Positions 38,030 through 46,881 of a stretch of 64,000 nt of DNA are shown here, piece by piece. The notes beneath the pieces were generated by a model. That model was not told the origin of the DNA, did no database searches, and saw only the letters and a program-made list of their open reading frames with translations. Both the position numbers and the translations under genes were made by a program. Origin of the DNA: Kushneria aurantia DSM 21353 (GTDB taxonomy: Bacteria; Pseudomonadota; Gammaproteobacteria; Pseudomonadales; Halomonadaceae); NCBI RefSeq assembly GCF_000382245.1, contig NZ_KB907863.1:161340-225339 (forward strand). Direction: 5' to 3'. Within the stretch, counting starts at the first letter, position 1. Each line of letters starts with the position of its first letter.

Positions 38030-38437
38030 CGTTGCTCTGAAAAATGGTCGCTCTGGCAGGATGGTGCGCGCCCCGCAGCAGCAAAGCGGCGAAGTTTTGC
38101 AAATAAAAATCGAGCCAGTGAACGTGGACTGTCGTCAATGGTGATCCATTGTAGCGGTGCGAAGTCGGCATGTCGTGTCGAGGCGGCGGCACAACGCGCT
38201 GTCATATGCTTGACCGAGATGTGACAAGCGATAAAGGAGCCCTGATATGAGCCCCCTACCTACTCGCTGAGCTGCGACTGCGGTCGCACTACCCTGACCG
38301 CTCATGGCGAACTGGTGGGCATGTCGCCACCCAACCGGCATCGATAGCATGACGCTGCGGTGCAATCCACATCCGGACACTGTTACCGGACGTCAGCCGG
38401 GTTAGAATAAAATGACATCCTTCGGCATGGCGTATTG
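38030..38437. promoter_or_regulatory. Intergenic region between prfC and regB
   Basis: A 408-bp divergent gap. It holds the prfC promoter on the minus strand, a probable gene remnant at 38247-38347, and the regB promoter region. CTGTTA 17 bases before TAGAAT (near 38379-38407) is a weak sigma-70 candidate for regB. No RNA gene seen. Confidence 0.45.
38247..38347 (+). pseudogene. Probable remnant of a small cysteine-containing protein gene, frameshifted and truncated
   Basis: An ATG at 38247 has a good AAGGAG seven bases upstream, but its frame stops after seven codons. Inserting one base in the run of five C at 38252-38256 restores a frame reading MSPPTYSLSCDCGRTT and on through AHGELVGMSPPNRHR to a stop at 38345. 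The CxCG motif followed by a short beta pattern is like the start of GFA or DUF6151-type zinc proteins, whose second cysteine pair would come later and is missing here. I therefore read it as a decayed gene. It could also be chance. Confidence 0.42.
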
Positions 38438-38438
38438 A
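38412..38438 (+). promoter_or_regulatory. Possible 8-codon leader ORF coupled to regB
   Basis: ATGACATCC through TGA encodes MTSFGMAY, and its stop overlaps the regB start as TGATG. regB itself has no visible ribosome-binding site, so translational coupling is possible. No clear site precedes the leader either. Confidence 0.25.
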
Positions 38439-39715
38439 TGACCCAGGCGTTCATTTTCACCACTCCGGCACGCAACCTGGTCCGGCTGACCGTGGCACGC
38501 GGTATCAGCTGGACCTGCTTCCTGCTCGTTGTCATTTTCGGCATCGAGGTGCTGGACTTTCAGTTACGCATCGTGCCGATCATCGCCATCATCGTCATCA
38601 TGGGGCTTTTCAACGTTGCCACCTGGTGGCGGCTGGGCCATCCCCGCCCGATTACCGATCTCGAATACCTGATTCATCTGCTGATCGACATCGCCGGGCT
38701 GACGCTGATCTTCTATTTCACCGGCGGGCCCACCAATCCGGCCATTGCCTATTACGTGATCCCGATCGCCATGGCGGCGGCCACTCAACCCTGGCGTCAC
38801 GCCTGTATCGCCGCCGCCTCGGCACTGCTGGGTTACTCGGTGCTGATGCTGCAGTTCGAACCGGTACCGGAGCTGCGTCAACCCATCGGCGACGGCCTGT
38901 TGACGCTCGATGTGCTGGGCATGTGGCTCAACTTCACCCTCTGCGCCGGTATTATCGCCATCGTCATCTGCCGCATGGCGATCACCCTGCGCCAACGCGA
39001 TCATATGCTGGCGCGCACTCGCGAGGCGGCACTGCGCAACGAGCAGATTCTGGCCGTCGCCAGCCAGGCCGCCGGCACCGCCCACGAGCTGGGCACGCCG
39101 CTCTCTACCATGACCATGTTGATCGACGAAATGCGCGCCGAAAAGATCAGCGAGACCCAGCGCGAGGACCTTGACCTGCTGCGCAGCCAGGTCGACACCT
39201 GCAAGAACCATCTGCGCGAGCTGGTCGCCAGCGCCGATCGCCGCCAGGGTGACCCGCCGCAGCGCGTCAACGCCGCGTACTGGCTGGAAAAACTGCTGCA
39301 GCGCTGGCTGGTGATGCGCCCCGATGTCAGCCACCATCTCGAAATCGCCGACCGCGACATCGAACTGATGGTTGACCCGACCCTCGATCAGGCGGTCATG
39401 AACCTGCTCAACAATGCCGCCGACGCCGAGCCCAACGGCATCGTCATCGGCCTGGAGGCGGACAGCGACGAGCGCGTGCTGTCGATCGTCGATCGCGGCC
39501 CGGGCATCTCGATGGAAGTCGCCAGCCACATGGGCGAGAGCTTCATCTCGGGGCGCTCGCGCGGCCTTGGCATCGGACTGTTCCTCACCCACGCCACCCT
39601 CGATCGTTTCGGTGGTAGCGTTAGACTTTACAATCAGCAGCAGGGCGGCACCCTGACCGAGGTGAGGCTGCCGCATCCCGATAACAAGACAGCCAGGGAT
39701 CACGCATTTACTTAA
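38438..39715 (+). CDS. regB: Redox-responsive sensor histidine kinase, RegB/PrrB/RoxS family
   Basis: A 425-residue membrane kinase with six predicted transmembrane helices (about 20-195). The quinone-sensing segment FYFTGGPTNPAIAYYVIP corresponds to the conserved GGxxNPF motif of RegB, and the dimerisation/phosphoacceptor motif is AAGTAHELGTPLSTMTMLID. A cysteine in SQVDTCKNHLREL matches the position of the redox-active RegB Cys. The ATPase domain has NLLNNAADAEPNG (N box), VDRGPGIS (G1) and GRSRGLGIGLFL (G2). It begins at the ATG overlapping a short leader ORF. The cognate response regulator follows after 13 bp. Targets would be respiratory and redox genes. Confidence 0.93.
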   Translation: MTQAFIFTTPARNLVRLTVARGISWTCFLLVVIFGIEVLDFQLRIVPIIAIIVIMGLFNVATWWRLGHPRPITDLEYLIHLLIDIAGLTLIFYFTGGPTNPAIAYYVIPIAMAAATQPWRHACIAAASALLGYSVLMLQFEPVPELRQPIGDGLLTLDVLGMWLNFTLCAGIIAIVICRMAITLRQRDHMLARTREAALRNEQILAVASQAAGTAHELGTPLSTMTMLIDEMRAEKISETQREDLDLLRSQVDTCKNHLRELVASADRRQGDPPQRVNAAYWLEKLLQRWLVMRPDVSHHLEIADRDIELMVDPTLDQAVMNLLNNAADAEPNGIVIGLEADSDERVLSIVDRGPGISMEVASHMGESFISGRSRGLGIGLFLTHATLDRFGGSVRLYNQQQGGTLTEVRLPHPDNKTARDHAFT

Positions 39716-39728
39716 CGGGGATAACGAT

Positions 39729-40262
39729 ATGCATGAAGCACCCTTTCTGGTGGTCGATGACGACCCGGTTTTCTGCCGCATTCTGGAGCGCTCACTGAAG
39801 CGCCAGGAGTTCGACGTCATGGTAGCCGCCACTGCCGAAGAGGCGCTGCGCCTCGCCCGACAGCGGCCACCGGAATACGCCACCCTCGACCTCAAGCTGG
39901 AAGAGAGCTCCGGTTTGCGCCTGCTCCCCGAGCTGCTGTCGATCAGCCCTGCCTGCCGCATCGTGATACTGACCGGCTATTCGAGCATTACCACCGCCGT
40001 CGAGGCGATCAAGCTGGGCGCCGTCAACTATCTCTGCAAGCCGGTCGAGGTCGCCGAGGTGCTGCACGCGCTGGACGCCCAGGAGGGCAATCCGGATGCC
40101 GAGATCGCCGACAACCCGCCCTCGGTCAACCGTCTCACCTGGGAACACATCCAGCGGGTGCTGCAGGACAACGAGGGCAACATCTCCGCCACCGCCCGCA
40201 GCCTGGGCATGCACCGCCGCACGCTGCAGCGCAAGCTGCAGAAAAGACCGGTACGACAGTGA
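39729..40262 (+). CDS. regA: Redox response regulator, RegA/PrrA/RoxR family
   Basis: A 177-residue response regulator. The receiver domain (about 1-120) has the acidic pocket VVDDDPVF, the phosphoacceptor Asp in YATLDLKLEESSG and the conserved Thr and Lys in ILTGYSSITTA and YLCKPVE. After a short proline-containing linker, the Fis-type helix-turn-helix is WEHIQRVLQDNEGNISATAR and LGMHRRTLQRKLQKRP, almost invariant in this family. It pairs with regB immediately upstream and is expected to bind DNA as a phosphorylated dimer. GGGGATAACGAT precedes the ATG. Confidence 0.94.
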   Translation: MHEAPFLVVDDDPVFCRILERSLKRQEFDVMVAATAEEALRLARQRPPEYATLDLKLEESSGLRLLPELLSISPACRIVILTGYSSITTAVEAIKLGAVNYLCKPVEVAEVLHALDAQEGNPDAEIADNPPSVNRLTWEHIQRVLQDNEGNISATARSLGMHRRTLQRKLQKRPVRQ

Positions 40263-40284
40263 CGAACCACACAGGAAGGTTTCG

Positions 40285-41100
40285 ATGACACCACATGAGC
40301 GCCTCGCAGAAGCCACACGTATCGCTCACGAGGCGGGCCGTCGCATTTATGCCGCCCGCGAAGAGGGGCATCTGCAGCAAAGTCTCAAACACGGTAACGA
40401 ACTGGTCACCGACACCGACATCGCCGTGGACCGCTACATCAGCGACGAGCTGGCGCGCTGCTTCCCCGGCGAAGCGCGGTTGACCGAAGAGCTGTCACCG
40501 GAGCGCCACGAGCTGGACGAGAACGCGCCGCTATGGGTCGTCGATCCCATCGACGGCACGGTCAATTTCGCCCACGGCCACCACTATGTGGCGGTATCCA
40601 TCGCCTGGATGGAGCGCGGCCGCCTCCAGCTCGGCGTGGTCCATGCGCCCTTTCTCGGCGAAACCTTCAGCGCCGTTGCAGGGCATGGCGCCCATCTCAA
40701 TGACCGCCCGATCGCCGTCAGTGAGGTGCGCAGCCTCGAAAACGCCCTGATCGCCACCGGTTTTCCCTACGACCGCGATGCCCGCGCGCCCTTGATGCGC
40801 CGCCTTCATGCGGTGCTGGAGAACTGCCGCGACATTCGCCGCGACGGCTCCGCCGCGCTCGACCTGTGCAACGTGGCCTGCGGCCGGCTTGACGGCTACT
40901 ACGAGAGCTGCTCGCCGTGGGATTTCGCCGCCGGGCTGTTGATCGCCCGCGAGGCCGGCGCCCGCACCGGCCACGTCTATGACTGCCCGGAGGGGCTGAC
41001 GCAGGCGCTTTACGGCGAAAACATGGTGGTCACCTGCGCCGATATCTACGCCACCCTGCGCGATCTGATCGAACAGGCCGACAGCGGCCGCTATCGCTGA
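40285..41100 (+). CDS. Inositol monophosphatase family protein
   Basis: A 271-residue Mg-dependent phosphatase of the inositol monophosphatase/CysQ superfamily. Metal-binding motifs occur in order: TDTDIAVDRYI, EELSPERHEL, WVVDPIDGTVNFAHGHHYVA and SPWDFAAGLLIAREAGA. The substrate could be inositol-1-phosphate or another sugar phosphate; sequence does not decide. It differs from SuhB in detail. The start follows CAGGAAGGT, 22 bp after the response regulator, so it may share its transcript. Confidence 0.9.
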   Translation: MTPHERLAEATRIAHEAGRRIYAAREEGHLQQSLKHGNELVTDTDIAVDRYISDELARCFPGEARLTEELSPERHELDENAPLWVVDPIDGTVNFAHGHHYVAVSIAWMERGRLQLGVVHAPFLGETFSAVAGHGAHLNDRPIAVSEVRSLENALIATGFPYDRDARAPLMRRLHAVLENCRDIRRDGSAALDLCNVACGRLDGYYESCSPWDFAAGLLIAREAGARTGHVYDCPEGLTQALYGENMVVTCADIYATLRDLIEQADSGRYR

Positions 41101-41178
41101 AAGCGACGCCATGACGCTATGATGCATCAAGGCGGGCTCTCGACTCGCCGACCGTGACCGTGCCAGGGAGAGCGCAGC

Positions 41179-43035
41179 ATGTCCTTTATTCTTGAAGCGG
41201 CCGTAATGCTGGGCGCCGCGGTGATCGCGGTCCCCCTGTTCGCCCGCTTCAAGCTGGGCTCGATTCTGGGCTACCTGTGCGCCGGCCTGATACTCGGTCC
41301 CTCGATCAGCGGTTTTATTGCCGAACCGGAGTCGGTACTGCACTTCTCCGAGATCGGCATCGTCATGCTGCTGTTCGTGATCGGCCTTGAACTGGAACCG
41401 TCGCGGCTGTGGCAGCTGCGCAAGCGGCTGTTCGGTCTCGGCTCGTTGCAGCTGGTACTGACCGCCCTGCTGCTGCTGCCGCTGGGGCTGGCGCTGGGGC
41501 TTGGCAATACCGCAGCCACTCTGCTGGGACTGACCCTGGCGCTCTCCTCCACCGCCTTTGCGCTGCAGCTTTTAACCGAACATCAGCAGCTCGCCAGCCC
41601 TCACGGCCAGACCGCCTTCGCCATTTTGCTGTTTCAGGATCTGGCGGTCATTCCGCTGCTGGCGCTGATGCCAGTGCTGGGCAGCAACGGCGACGCCGAA
41701 AGCGGCGGACCGCTGTGGCTATCGCTGTTACAGGCGACCGGGGTCGTCGTTGCCACCCTCGTGGTGGGGCGCTATCTGTTTCCACGTGTGCTGCGCATGG
41801 TGGCGGGTAGCCAGGTGCATGAGGTGTTCACCGCCGCCGCCCTTTTCATGGTACTGGGCACGGCCTGGGTGATGGAGCATGCCGGGCTTTCCATGGCGCT
41901 GGGCGCCTTTCTGGCCGGTGTGCTGCTGGCCGACACCCCCTATCGCCACGAGCTGGAAGCCAACATCGAACCCTTCAAGGGCATCCTGCTGGGACTTTTC
42001 TTCCTCGCCGTGGGCATGTCGGTGGACCTCGCACTGGTGCTGCAGAGCGCTCCCATCGTGGTCGGCATTACGCTTGCCATCCTGCTGTCGAAGATGCTGG
42101 TACTGACCCTGCTGGGGCTGGCGACCCGCATGCCGCGCCAACAGATTCCACGGCTGGCAACCGTCATCGCCCAGGGCGGCGAGTTCGACTTCGTGCTGCT
42201 GACCACGGCGGTCGCCGCCGGCGTCATCGACCAGCGCATCGCCAGCCTGTGCATTGCCGCCGTCACCCTGTCGATGGCGGCCACCCCCTTTCTCTACCGC
42301 TACGGCAGCCGGCTGGGCGAGCGGTTGCGCCCCGCCGGGCGGCGCTGGGAGACCCAGTTTCCCGATGACGATCCGCCGGTGATCATCGCCGGGCTGGGCC
42401 GCTTTGGCCAGATCGTGGCGCGAATGCTGCGGATGCAGAACGTGCGCTTTACCGCCCTCGACCCCAATATTCGCCAGGTCGAATTCATTCGCCAGTTCGG
42501 CTCGCGTATCTACTACGCCGACGCCACCCGGCTCGACCTGATGCGTGCGGCGGGGCTTGAAAAGGCCAAAATGCTGATTATCTGCGTCGACAATGAAGAG
42601 ACCTGCACCACCATCGCCCGGCTGGCGCGGGAGCATTTTCCTCACCTGGAAGTCTATGCCCGGGCGCGTAATCGTCATCACGCCTGGCACCTGCAGGACC
42701 TGGGCGTCAGGGTGGCAATACGCGAGACCTTCTCGGCCGGACTCGAACTCTCGCAGGAAGCGCTGATCGGACTGGGCTACCCCAGTGCCCGGGCCGCCGA
42801 GGCGGTACGCCTGTTCCGCGACTTCGACCAGCGTATGTTCGAGGATTCGCGTCGCTACCGCCACGACAACGATCAGCTGCTGCAAAACGATCGCGCCGCC
42901 ATGGAGGAGCTCTATCGTCTTTTTCAGCAGGAGGAAGCCACACCGCTGGAGGAGCGCGATAAAGAGCCGACAGCGCATGGCGACAGCGAGGAAGACGACC
43001 CGGATCAGCAGCGCTCAGCGAGGAAAGCTTCCTGA
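41179..43035 (+). CDS. Kef-type glutathione-gated K+/H+ antiporter (CPA2)
   Basis: A 618-residue protein with a 12-13 helix CPA2 transport domain (about 1-385; GSILGYLCAGLILGPSI, LALSSTAFALQLL, AFLAGVLLADTPYRHELE) and a cytosolic RCK nucleotide-binding domain (about 398-520; VIIAGLGRFGQIVARML, YYADATRLDLM, VYARARNRHHAWHL, RETFSAGLELS). Arg residues in GLGRFGQ and ARARN match glutathione-binding residues of E. coli KefC, so gating by glutathione adducts is likely. The C-terminal tail (about 570-618) is acidic. No ancillary KefF/KefG oxidoreductase gene is adjacent. Confidence 0.92.
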   Translation: MSFILEAAVMLGAAVIAVPLFARFKLGSILGYLCAGLILGPSISGFIAEPESVLHFSEIGIVMLLFVIGLELEPSRLWQLRKRLFGLGSLQLVLTALLLLPLGLALGLGNTAATLLGLTLALSSTAFALQLLTEHQQLASPHGQTAFAILLFQDLAVIPLLALMPVLGSNGDAESGGPLWLSLLQATGVVVATLVVGRYLFPRVLRMVAGSQVHEVFTAAALFMVLGTAWVMEHAGLSMALGAFLAGVLLADTPYRHELEANIEPFKGILLGLFFLAVGMSVDLALVLQSAPIVVGITLAILLSKMLVLTLLGLATRMPRQQIPRLATVIAQGGEFDFVLLTTAVAAGVIDQRIASLCIAAVTLSMAATPFLYRYGSRLGERLRPAGRRWETQFPDDDPPVIIAGLGRFGQIVARMLRMQNVRFTALDPNIRQVEFIRQFGSRIYYADATRLDLMRAAGLEKAKMLIICVDNEETCTTIARLAREHFPHLEVYARARNRHHAWHLQDLGVRVAIRETFSAGLELSQEALIGLGYPSARAAEAVRLFRDFDQRMFEDSRRYRHDNDQLLQNDRAAMEELYRLFQQEEATPLEERDKEPTAHGDSEEDDPDQQRSARKAS

Positions 43036-43065
43036 GCGCCCCGGAACCAGCTGCAAGGAGAGACC

Positions 43066-43899
43066 ATGACGCCACTGGAGACACTGCAGGCCCTCGACAT
43101 TCGCGCTACCGGCGAGGCTCGGCCGCTGAGCGGTGGCGATATCGGCCGGGTGTGGCACGTCCCCACCGAGCACGGCGAGTTGCTGGTCAAACACGCCGAC
43201 AGCGACGCACTGAGCGCCGAGGCCGAGGGACTGGAAGCGCTGCGCGACGCCGCCAGCGGCCTGCTCGTTCCCGAGGTGGTGGGCCTGCTCGAGGGTGCGC
43301 TGGTGATGACCTTTCTACCCCCGACGCGGCCCTCGAAGGCCGATCAACAGCGTCTTGGCGAGGGGTTGCGCAAGCTTCACGACCACACCGTCGATGAGCA
43401 CGGCTGGCACCGCGACAACTTCGCCGGCACCACGCCGCAGATCAATACGCCGAACAATGATGGCCGCGTTTTTCAGCGCGAACAGCGCATCATGGCGCTG
43501 GCGCGGCGCTGCCGCGATCAGGGGCGTCTTGACGCCGCCCTGTACGAGCGGCTGGAGCGTATCGCCCATGCGCTTGAGAGCTGGCTGCCCAATGCCCCCG
43601 CCAGCCTGCTGCACGGCGACCTGTGGTCGGGCAACGTACACTTCAGCGACAAGGGCCCGGCGCTGATCGACCCGGCCGTCTACCGCCACTACCGTGATGT
43701 CGATATCGCCATGCTGGAGCTGTTCGGGACACCCGACGCGGCCTTTTTCGAGGCCTACTGGAACGCCGGCGCGCCCGATGACTGGCCGCGCCGACGCGCG
43801 CTTTTCCAGCTCTACCCGCTGCTCAATCACCTGCACCTTTTCGGTGGCGCCTATCTATCCGGTGTCAGGGCGGCAGCCGAACGGCTTCCCGAGCGCTGA
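43066..43899 (+). CDS. Fructosamine/ketosamine kinase family protein
   Basis: A 277-residue kinase of the FN3K family, which phosphorylates glycated amines and so helps remove protein glycation. The phosphotransferase motifs are SLLHGDLWSGNVHFSDKGPAL (catalytic loop) and LIDPAVYRHYRDVDIAMLEL, and the nucleotide-binding part contains VKHADSDALSAEAEGLEALR. The typical ending YPLLNHLHLFGGAYL is present. The stop overlaps the start of the next gene as TGATG. It begins an overlapping gene string that continues to 47437. Confidence 0.92.
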   Translation: MTPLETLQALDIRATGEARPLSGGDIGRVWHVPTEHGELLVKHADSDALSAEAEGLEALRDAASGLLVPEVVGLLEGALVMTFLPPTRPSKADQQRLGEGLRKLHDHTVDEHGWHRDNFAGTTPQINTPNNDGRVFQREQRIMALARRCRDQGRLDAALYERLERIAHALESWLPNAPASLLHGDLWSGNVHFSDKGPALIDPAVYRHYRDVDIAMLELFGTPDAAFFEAYWNAGAPDDWPRRRALFQLYPLLNHLHLFGGAYLSGVRAAAERLPER

Positions 43900-44807
43900 T
43901 GCCACAGGCGACATCACAAGGCCGGTGGGTAGCGCTGTTGAAGGGCACAGTCAGCGTCATACTGCTGGTGACCAATACGCTGCTGTGGGGCGTGCCACTG
44001 CTGCTGCTGAGCCTGCTCAGACCCGTACTGCCCTTCAATAGCGCCCGGCGACGGCTGCGCACCGCGCTCGATGCCGTTGCCGGCGGCTGGATCGCCGGCA
44101 ACAACTGGTGGATCCGTCACTGGCTCGCTCCCGACTGGCGGGTCACCCTGCCTAACGGACTGTGTCGCGAACAGCACTGGCTGGTAATCGCCAATCACCG
44201 CAGCTGGGTCGATGTCTTCATTCTGATGTCTGCCCTGCATCAGCGCCTGCCGCCGCCGCGCTTTTTCGTCAAGCGCGAACTGAGCTGGATTCCGATCGTT
44301 GGCCAGGCGTTCCGCGCGCTGGACTTTCCCATTATGCGACGCTATAGCCGCGCACAGCTCAAGCGCCGGCCGCAACTGGCCCGCCGCGACCTTCAGACCA
44401 CGCGCCGGGCGCTTGCCGATGCCGGCGCCTCACCGGTAACCCTGTATAATTTCGCCGAAGGTACCCGCTTCAGCATCGACAAGCAGCGCGCTCAGCGAAG
44501 CCCCTGGCAGCATCTTCTCAAGCCTCGCGCCGGCGGCTGCGCCCAGGTGGTTGAGCTACTGGGCGAACATCTCTGCGGTATAGTGGATATCACGCTTGAT
44601 TATCGCGCCGGGCGCACCGGCTTTGGCGATTTTTTGTGTGGCCGCGGTGGATCTGTCACTATCCGCGCGCGTCGTCTGGAGATTCCGCCATGGATGGCAC
44701 AGGGCGACTACGCCGGCGACCCGCTTTATCGCCAGCGGTTTCAGAACTGGATCAACGTCTTATGGCAGGAGAAGGATCAGCAGCTCTCATGTTCCGACCC
44801 GTTGTGA
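43899..44807 (+). CDS. Membrane acyltransferase, PlsC/YihG-like
   Basis: A 302-residue glycerolipid-type acyltransferase. One N-terminal hydrophobic helix (about 20-40) precedes the catalytic HX4D motif NHRSWVDVFIL, the FFVKRELSWIPIVGQAF segment, DFPIMRRYSR and NFAEGTRFSI, the last being the substrate-binding motif of PlsC-type enzymes. Most similar in layout to E. coli YihG. The start overlaps the fructosamine kinase stop (TGATG) and the 3-prime end overlaps the next gene by 19 bp. It may acylate lysophosphatidate or a related lipid. Confidence 0.88.
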   Translation: MPQATSQGRWVALLKGTVSVILLVTNTLLWGVPLLLLSLLRPVLPFNSARRRLRTALDAVAGGWIAGNNWWIRHWLAPDWRVTLPNGLCREQHWLVIANHRSWVDVFILMSALHQRLPPPRFFVKRELSWIPIVGQAFRALDFPIMRRYSRAQLKRRPQLARRDLQTTRRALADAGASPVTLYNFAEGTRFSIDKQRAQRSPWQHLLKPRAGGCAQVVELLGEHLCGIVDITLDYRAGRTGFGDFLCGRGGSVTIRARRLEIPPWMAQGDYAGDPLYRQRFQNWINVLWQEKDQQLSCSDPL

Positions 44808-45649
44808 TTCTTCTGCTGCTGGTGCTGCTGGCCGGCTGCGCCTCGGCGCCGCGCGGTGGCGGTAGCAGTATCGGTCCAGCGCCACAGGGTTACACCACCG
44901 TACGCGCCGGCGATACGCTCTCCGCCATTGCCGCTCGTGCCGGCATTCCGCTGCTGCGCCTGGAGCGCTTCAATCCCGCTGTCGACGCTCGCGACCTGGC
45001 GATCGGCCAGCGCCTGATGCTGCCGGATCAGAGCGAACGTGCACCGGGTAACGGTCAGTACCGCTATCGCGTACGCGCCGGCGATACCGCCAGTGACATC
45101 GCCCGCCATTTCGGCACCAGTGTATCGCGCATCACCGCTGCCAACTCGGGCCTTGACGCCGATCGCCTGCGCATCGGTCAGATGCTGACCGTGCCGGTAG
45201 GCAGCGCCTCGGCATCAAGCCGCAGCAGCACCGCAACTGCCTCCAGTGGCGCGGCGCCCGCCAGCGCCATCCCCCGCGATGTCGGCCCCTGGGCGTGGCC
45301 GGCAAACAACTATCGGATCGTGCGCCGGTTTGGCCCCGACGCCCGTGGCTCACTGCAGCCCATGCTGCTGGAGGTCAGCGGCGACAACCGTGCACGCGCG
45401 GTCGCCCCCGGGCGGGTGCGTTTTGCCGGTACCATGCGTCAGCTGGGCGGTGTAGTGATCGTCCACCACGAACGCAATCTGCAAAGCGTTTACGCCCAGT
45501 GCGACAATCTGCTCGTCAACAACGGACAGCAGGTCACCACCGGCACGCCGATCTGCGATATCCGCCGTGACGGTAACGGCCGCCACCGGCTGCTGTTCGA
45601 CACACGCCTTGCCGGCCGCCCCTTCAATCCCGGACAGATTCTGCGATGA
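44789..45649 (+). CDS. LysM lipoprotein with degenerate M23 (LytM) domain, NlpD/YgeR-like
   Basis: A 286-residue lipoprotein. The start MFRPVVILLLLVLLAGC gives a lipobox with Cys at about residue 17; earlier in-frame starts lie inside the acyltransferase. Two LysM modules follow (about 32-78, AGDTLSAIAARAGIPLLRLE; about 90-136, AGDTASDIARHFGTSVSRIT), then a Ser/Thr/Ala linker and a C-terminal LytM-like domain. The catalytic His pairs of M23 are missing: HxH reads VYAQCDN and the first motif lacks HxxxD. Such domains activate amidases rather than cut peptidoglycan. It overlaps both neighbours. Confidence 0.87.
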   Translation: MFRPVVILLLLVLLAGCASAPRGGGSSIGPAPQGYTTVRAGDTLSAIAARAGIPLLRLERFNPAVDARDLAIGQRLMLPDQSERAPGNGQYRYRVRAGDTASDIARHFGTSVSRITAANSGLDADRLRIGQMLTVPVGSASASSRSSTATASSGAAPASAIPRDVGPWAWPANNYRIVRRFGPDARGSLQPMLLEVSGDNRARAVAPGRVRFAGTMRQLGGVVIVHHERNLQSVYAQCDNLLVNNGQQVTTGTPICDIRRDGNGRHRLLFDTRLAGRPFNPGQILR

Positions 45650-46881
45650 GCGCCAATGACACCATAACGTCACGGGAGTGTCCGCGCCCTGTCATCGGTG
45701 AGCGCGAAGATACCATTACAGCAGACGACAACAGGCTCAGGATGCGCGTCGCCTTCGTCAGTGAAACCTGGCACCCCGAAATCAACGGCGTTACCCATAC
45801 GCTCGGGCATCTGGCGCACCATCTTCACGACCGTGGCGCACGCCTGCAGCTGATCCGGCCACGGCCACCCCAGCCGCATCGTGACGAATTGATGAGCGAA
45901 GAACTGCACACCGGCGCCATTCCCATTCCCGACTATGACGGCGTTCGCATGGGGATTCCGGCGCCACTGCGACTCGCACGCTTATGGCGCGAGCAGCGAC
46001 CCGACGTCATCTATATCGCCACCGAAGGGCCGCTGGGCACGACGGCTCTGCTGCAGGCCAGACGGTTGGGCATTCCGGTGGTCAGCGGCTTTCATACCAA
46101 TTTCGATCAGTACAGCCAGTACTACATCCTGCTGAAAATACTGCGCCCGCTGGTGCGCCCTTTTCTGCGCCTGTTTCACAACGCGACCACCACCACCCTG
46201 GTCCCTACTTCGGCGCAGGCCGAAGCGCTCACGGACTACGGCTATCGTCATGTCAGGGTGCTCGGCCGCGGGCTCGACAGCCGGCGTTTCTCGCCGGCGC
46301 ATCGCAGCCGCACGCTGCGCGCCGAATGGGGCGCCAGCGACGACACCCCGGTGGCGCTGCATGTCGGCCGCCTGGCCGCGGAAAAAAACGTCATGCTGCT
46401 GATCGACAGTCTCGAGGCGATGCGCCGTCGCCACCCCGGGATGGTTGCCGTCATTGTCGGCGACGGGCCACAGCGCGCCGCTCTGGAGAAACGACTCCCC
46501 TGGGTACATTTCGCCGGCTTTCAACGCGACACGGCACTGGCCGCCCACTACGCCAGCGCCGATATTTTCCTCTTCCCGTCGCTGTCAGAGACCTATGGCA
46601 ACGTGGTCATCGAGGCGATGGCCAGCGGCCTGGCGGTGGTGGCCTTCGACTGCGCCGCCGCCGGCGAGCTGATCGAGGACAACCACCAGGGCCGACTGGC
46701 GCCACCCGAGGACAACGGCGCTTTTGTCGACGCCGCGGTGGCACTCTGCGATGATAGAGCCGCGACACAGGCCATGGGCGAGGCGGCAAGTGAGCGCGTG
46801 AAGGCGCTGGAGTGGCCGGCGATCGGTAAAACCTTCACGAACTATCTGCTGGAGACACAGGAGGTGAGCGGTGGCAGATGA
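45646..46881 (+). CDS. Glycosyltransferase family 4, lipid glycosyltransferase-like
   Basis: A 411-residue GT-B glycosyltransferase. It reads VAFVSETWHPEINGVTHTLG and FHTNFDQYSQYY in the N-terminal domain, and VGRLAAEKNVMLLIDS, VIVGDGPQRAALEKRLP and SETYGNVVIEAMASGLAVVAFD (E-x7-E) in the C-terminal one. The N-terminal motifs resemble SQD2/MgtA-type enzymes that transfer sugars to diacylglycerol. I kept the ATG at 45646, which overlaps the previous stop as ATGA; an internal Met at codon 33 (MRVAFVSETW) is also possible. Its 3-prime end overlaps the PAP2 gene by 11 bp. Confidence 0.88.
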   Translation: MSANDTITSRECPRPVIGEREDTITADDNRLRMRVAFVSETWHPEINGVTHTLGHLAHHLHDRGARLQLIRPRPPQPHRDELMSEELHTGAIPIPDYDGVRMGIPAPLRLARLWREQRPDVIYIATEGPLGTTALLQARRLGIPVVSGFHTNFDQYSQYYILLKILRPLVRPFLRLFHNATTTTLVPTSAQAEALTDYGYRHVRVLGRGLDSRRFSPAHRSRTLRAEWGASDDTPVALHVGRLAAEKNVMLLIDSLEAMRRRHPGMVAVIVGDGPQRAALEKRLPWVHFAGFQRDTALAAHYASADIFLFPSLSETYGNVVIEAMASGLAVVAFDCAAAGELIEDNHQGRLAPPEDNGAFVDAAVALCDDRAATQAMGEAASERVKALEWPAIGKTFTNYLLETQEVSGGR

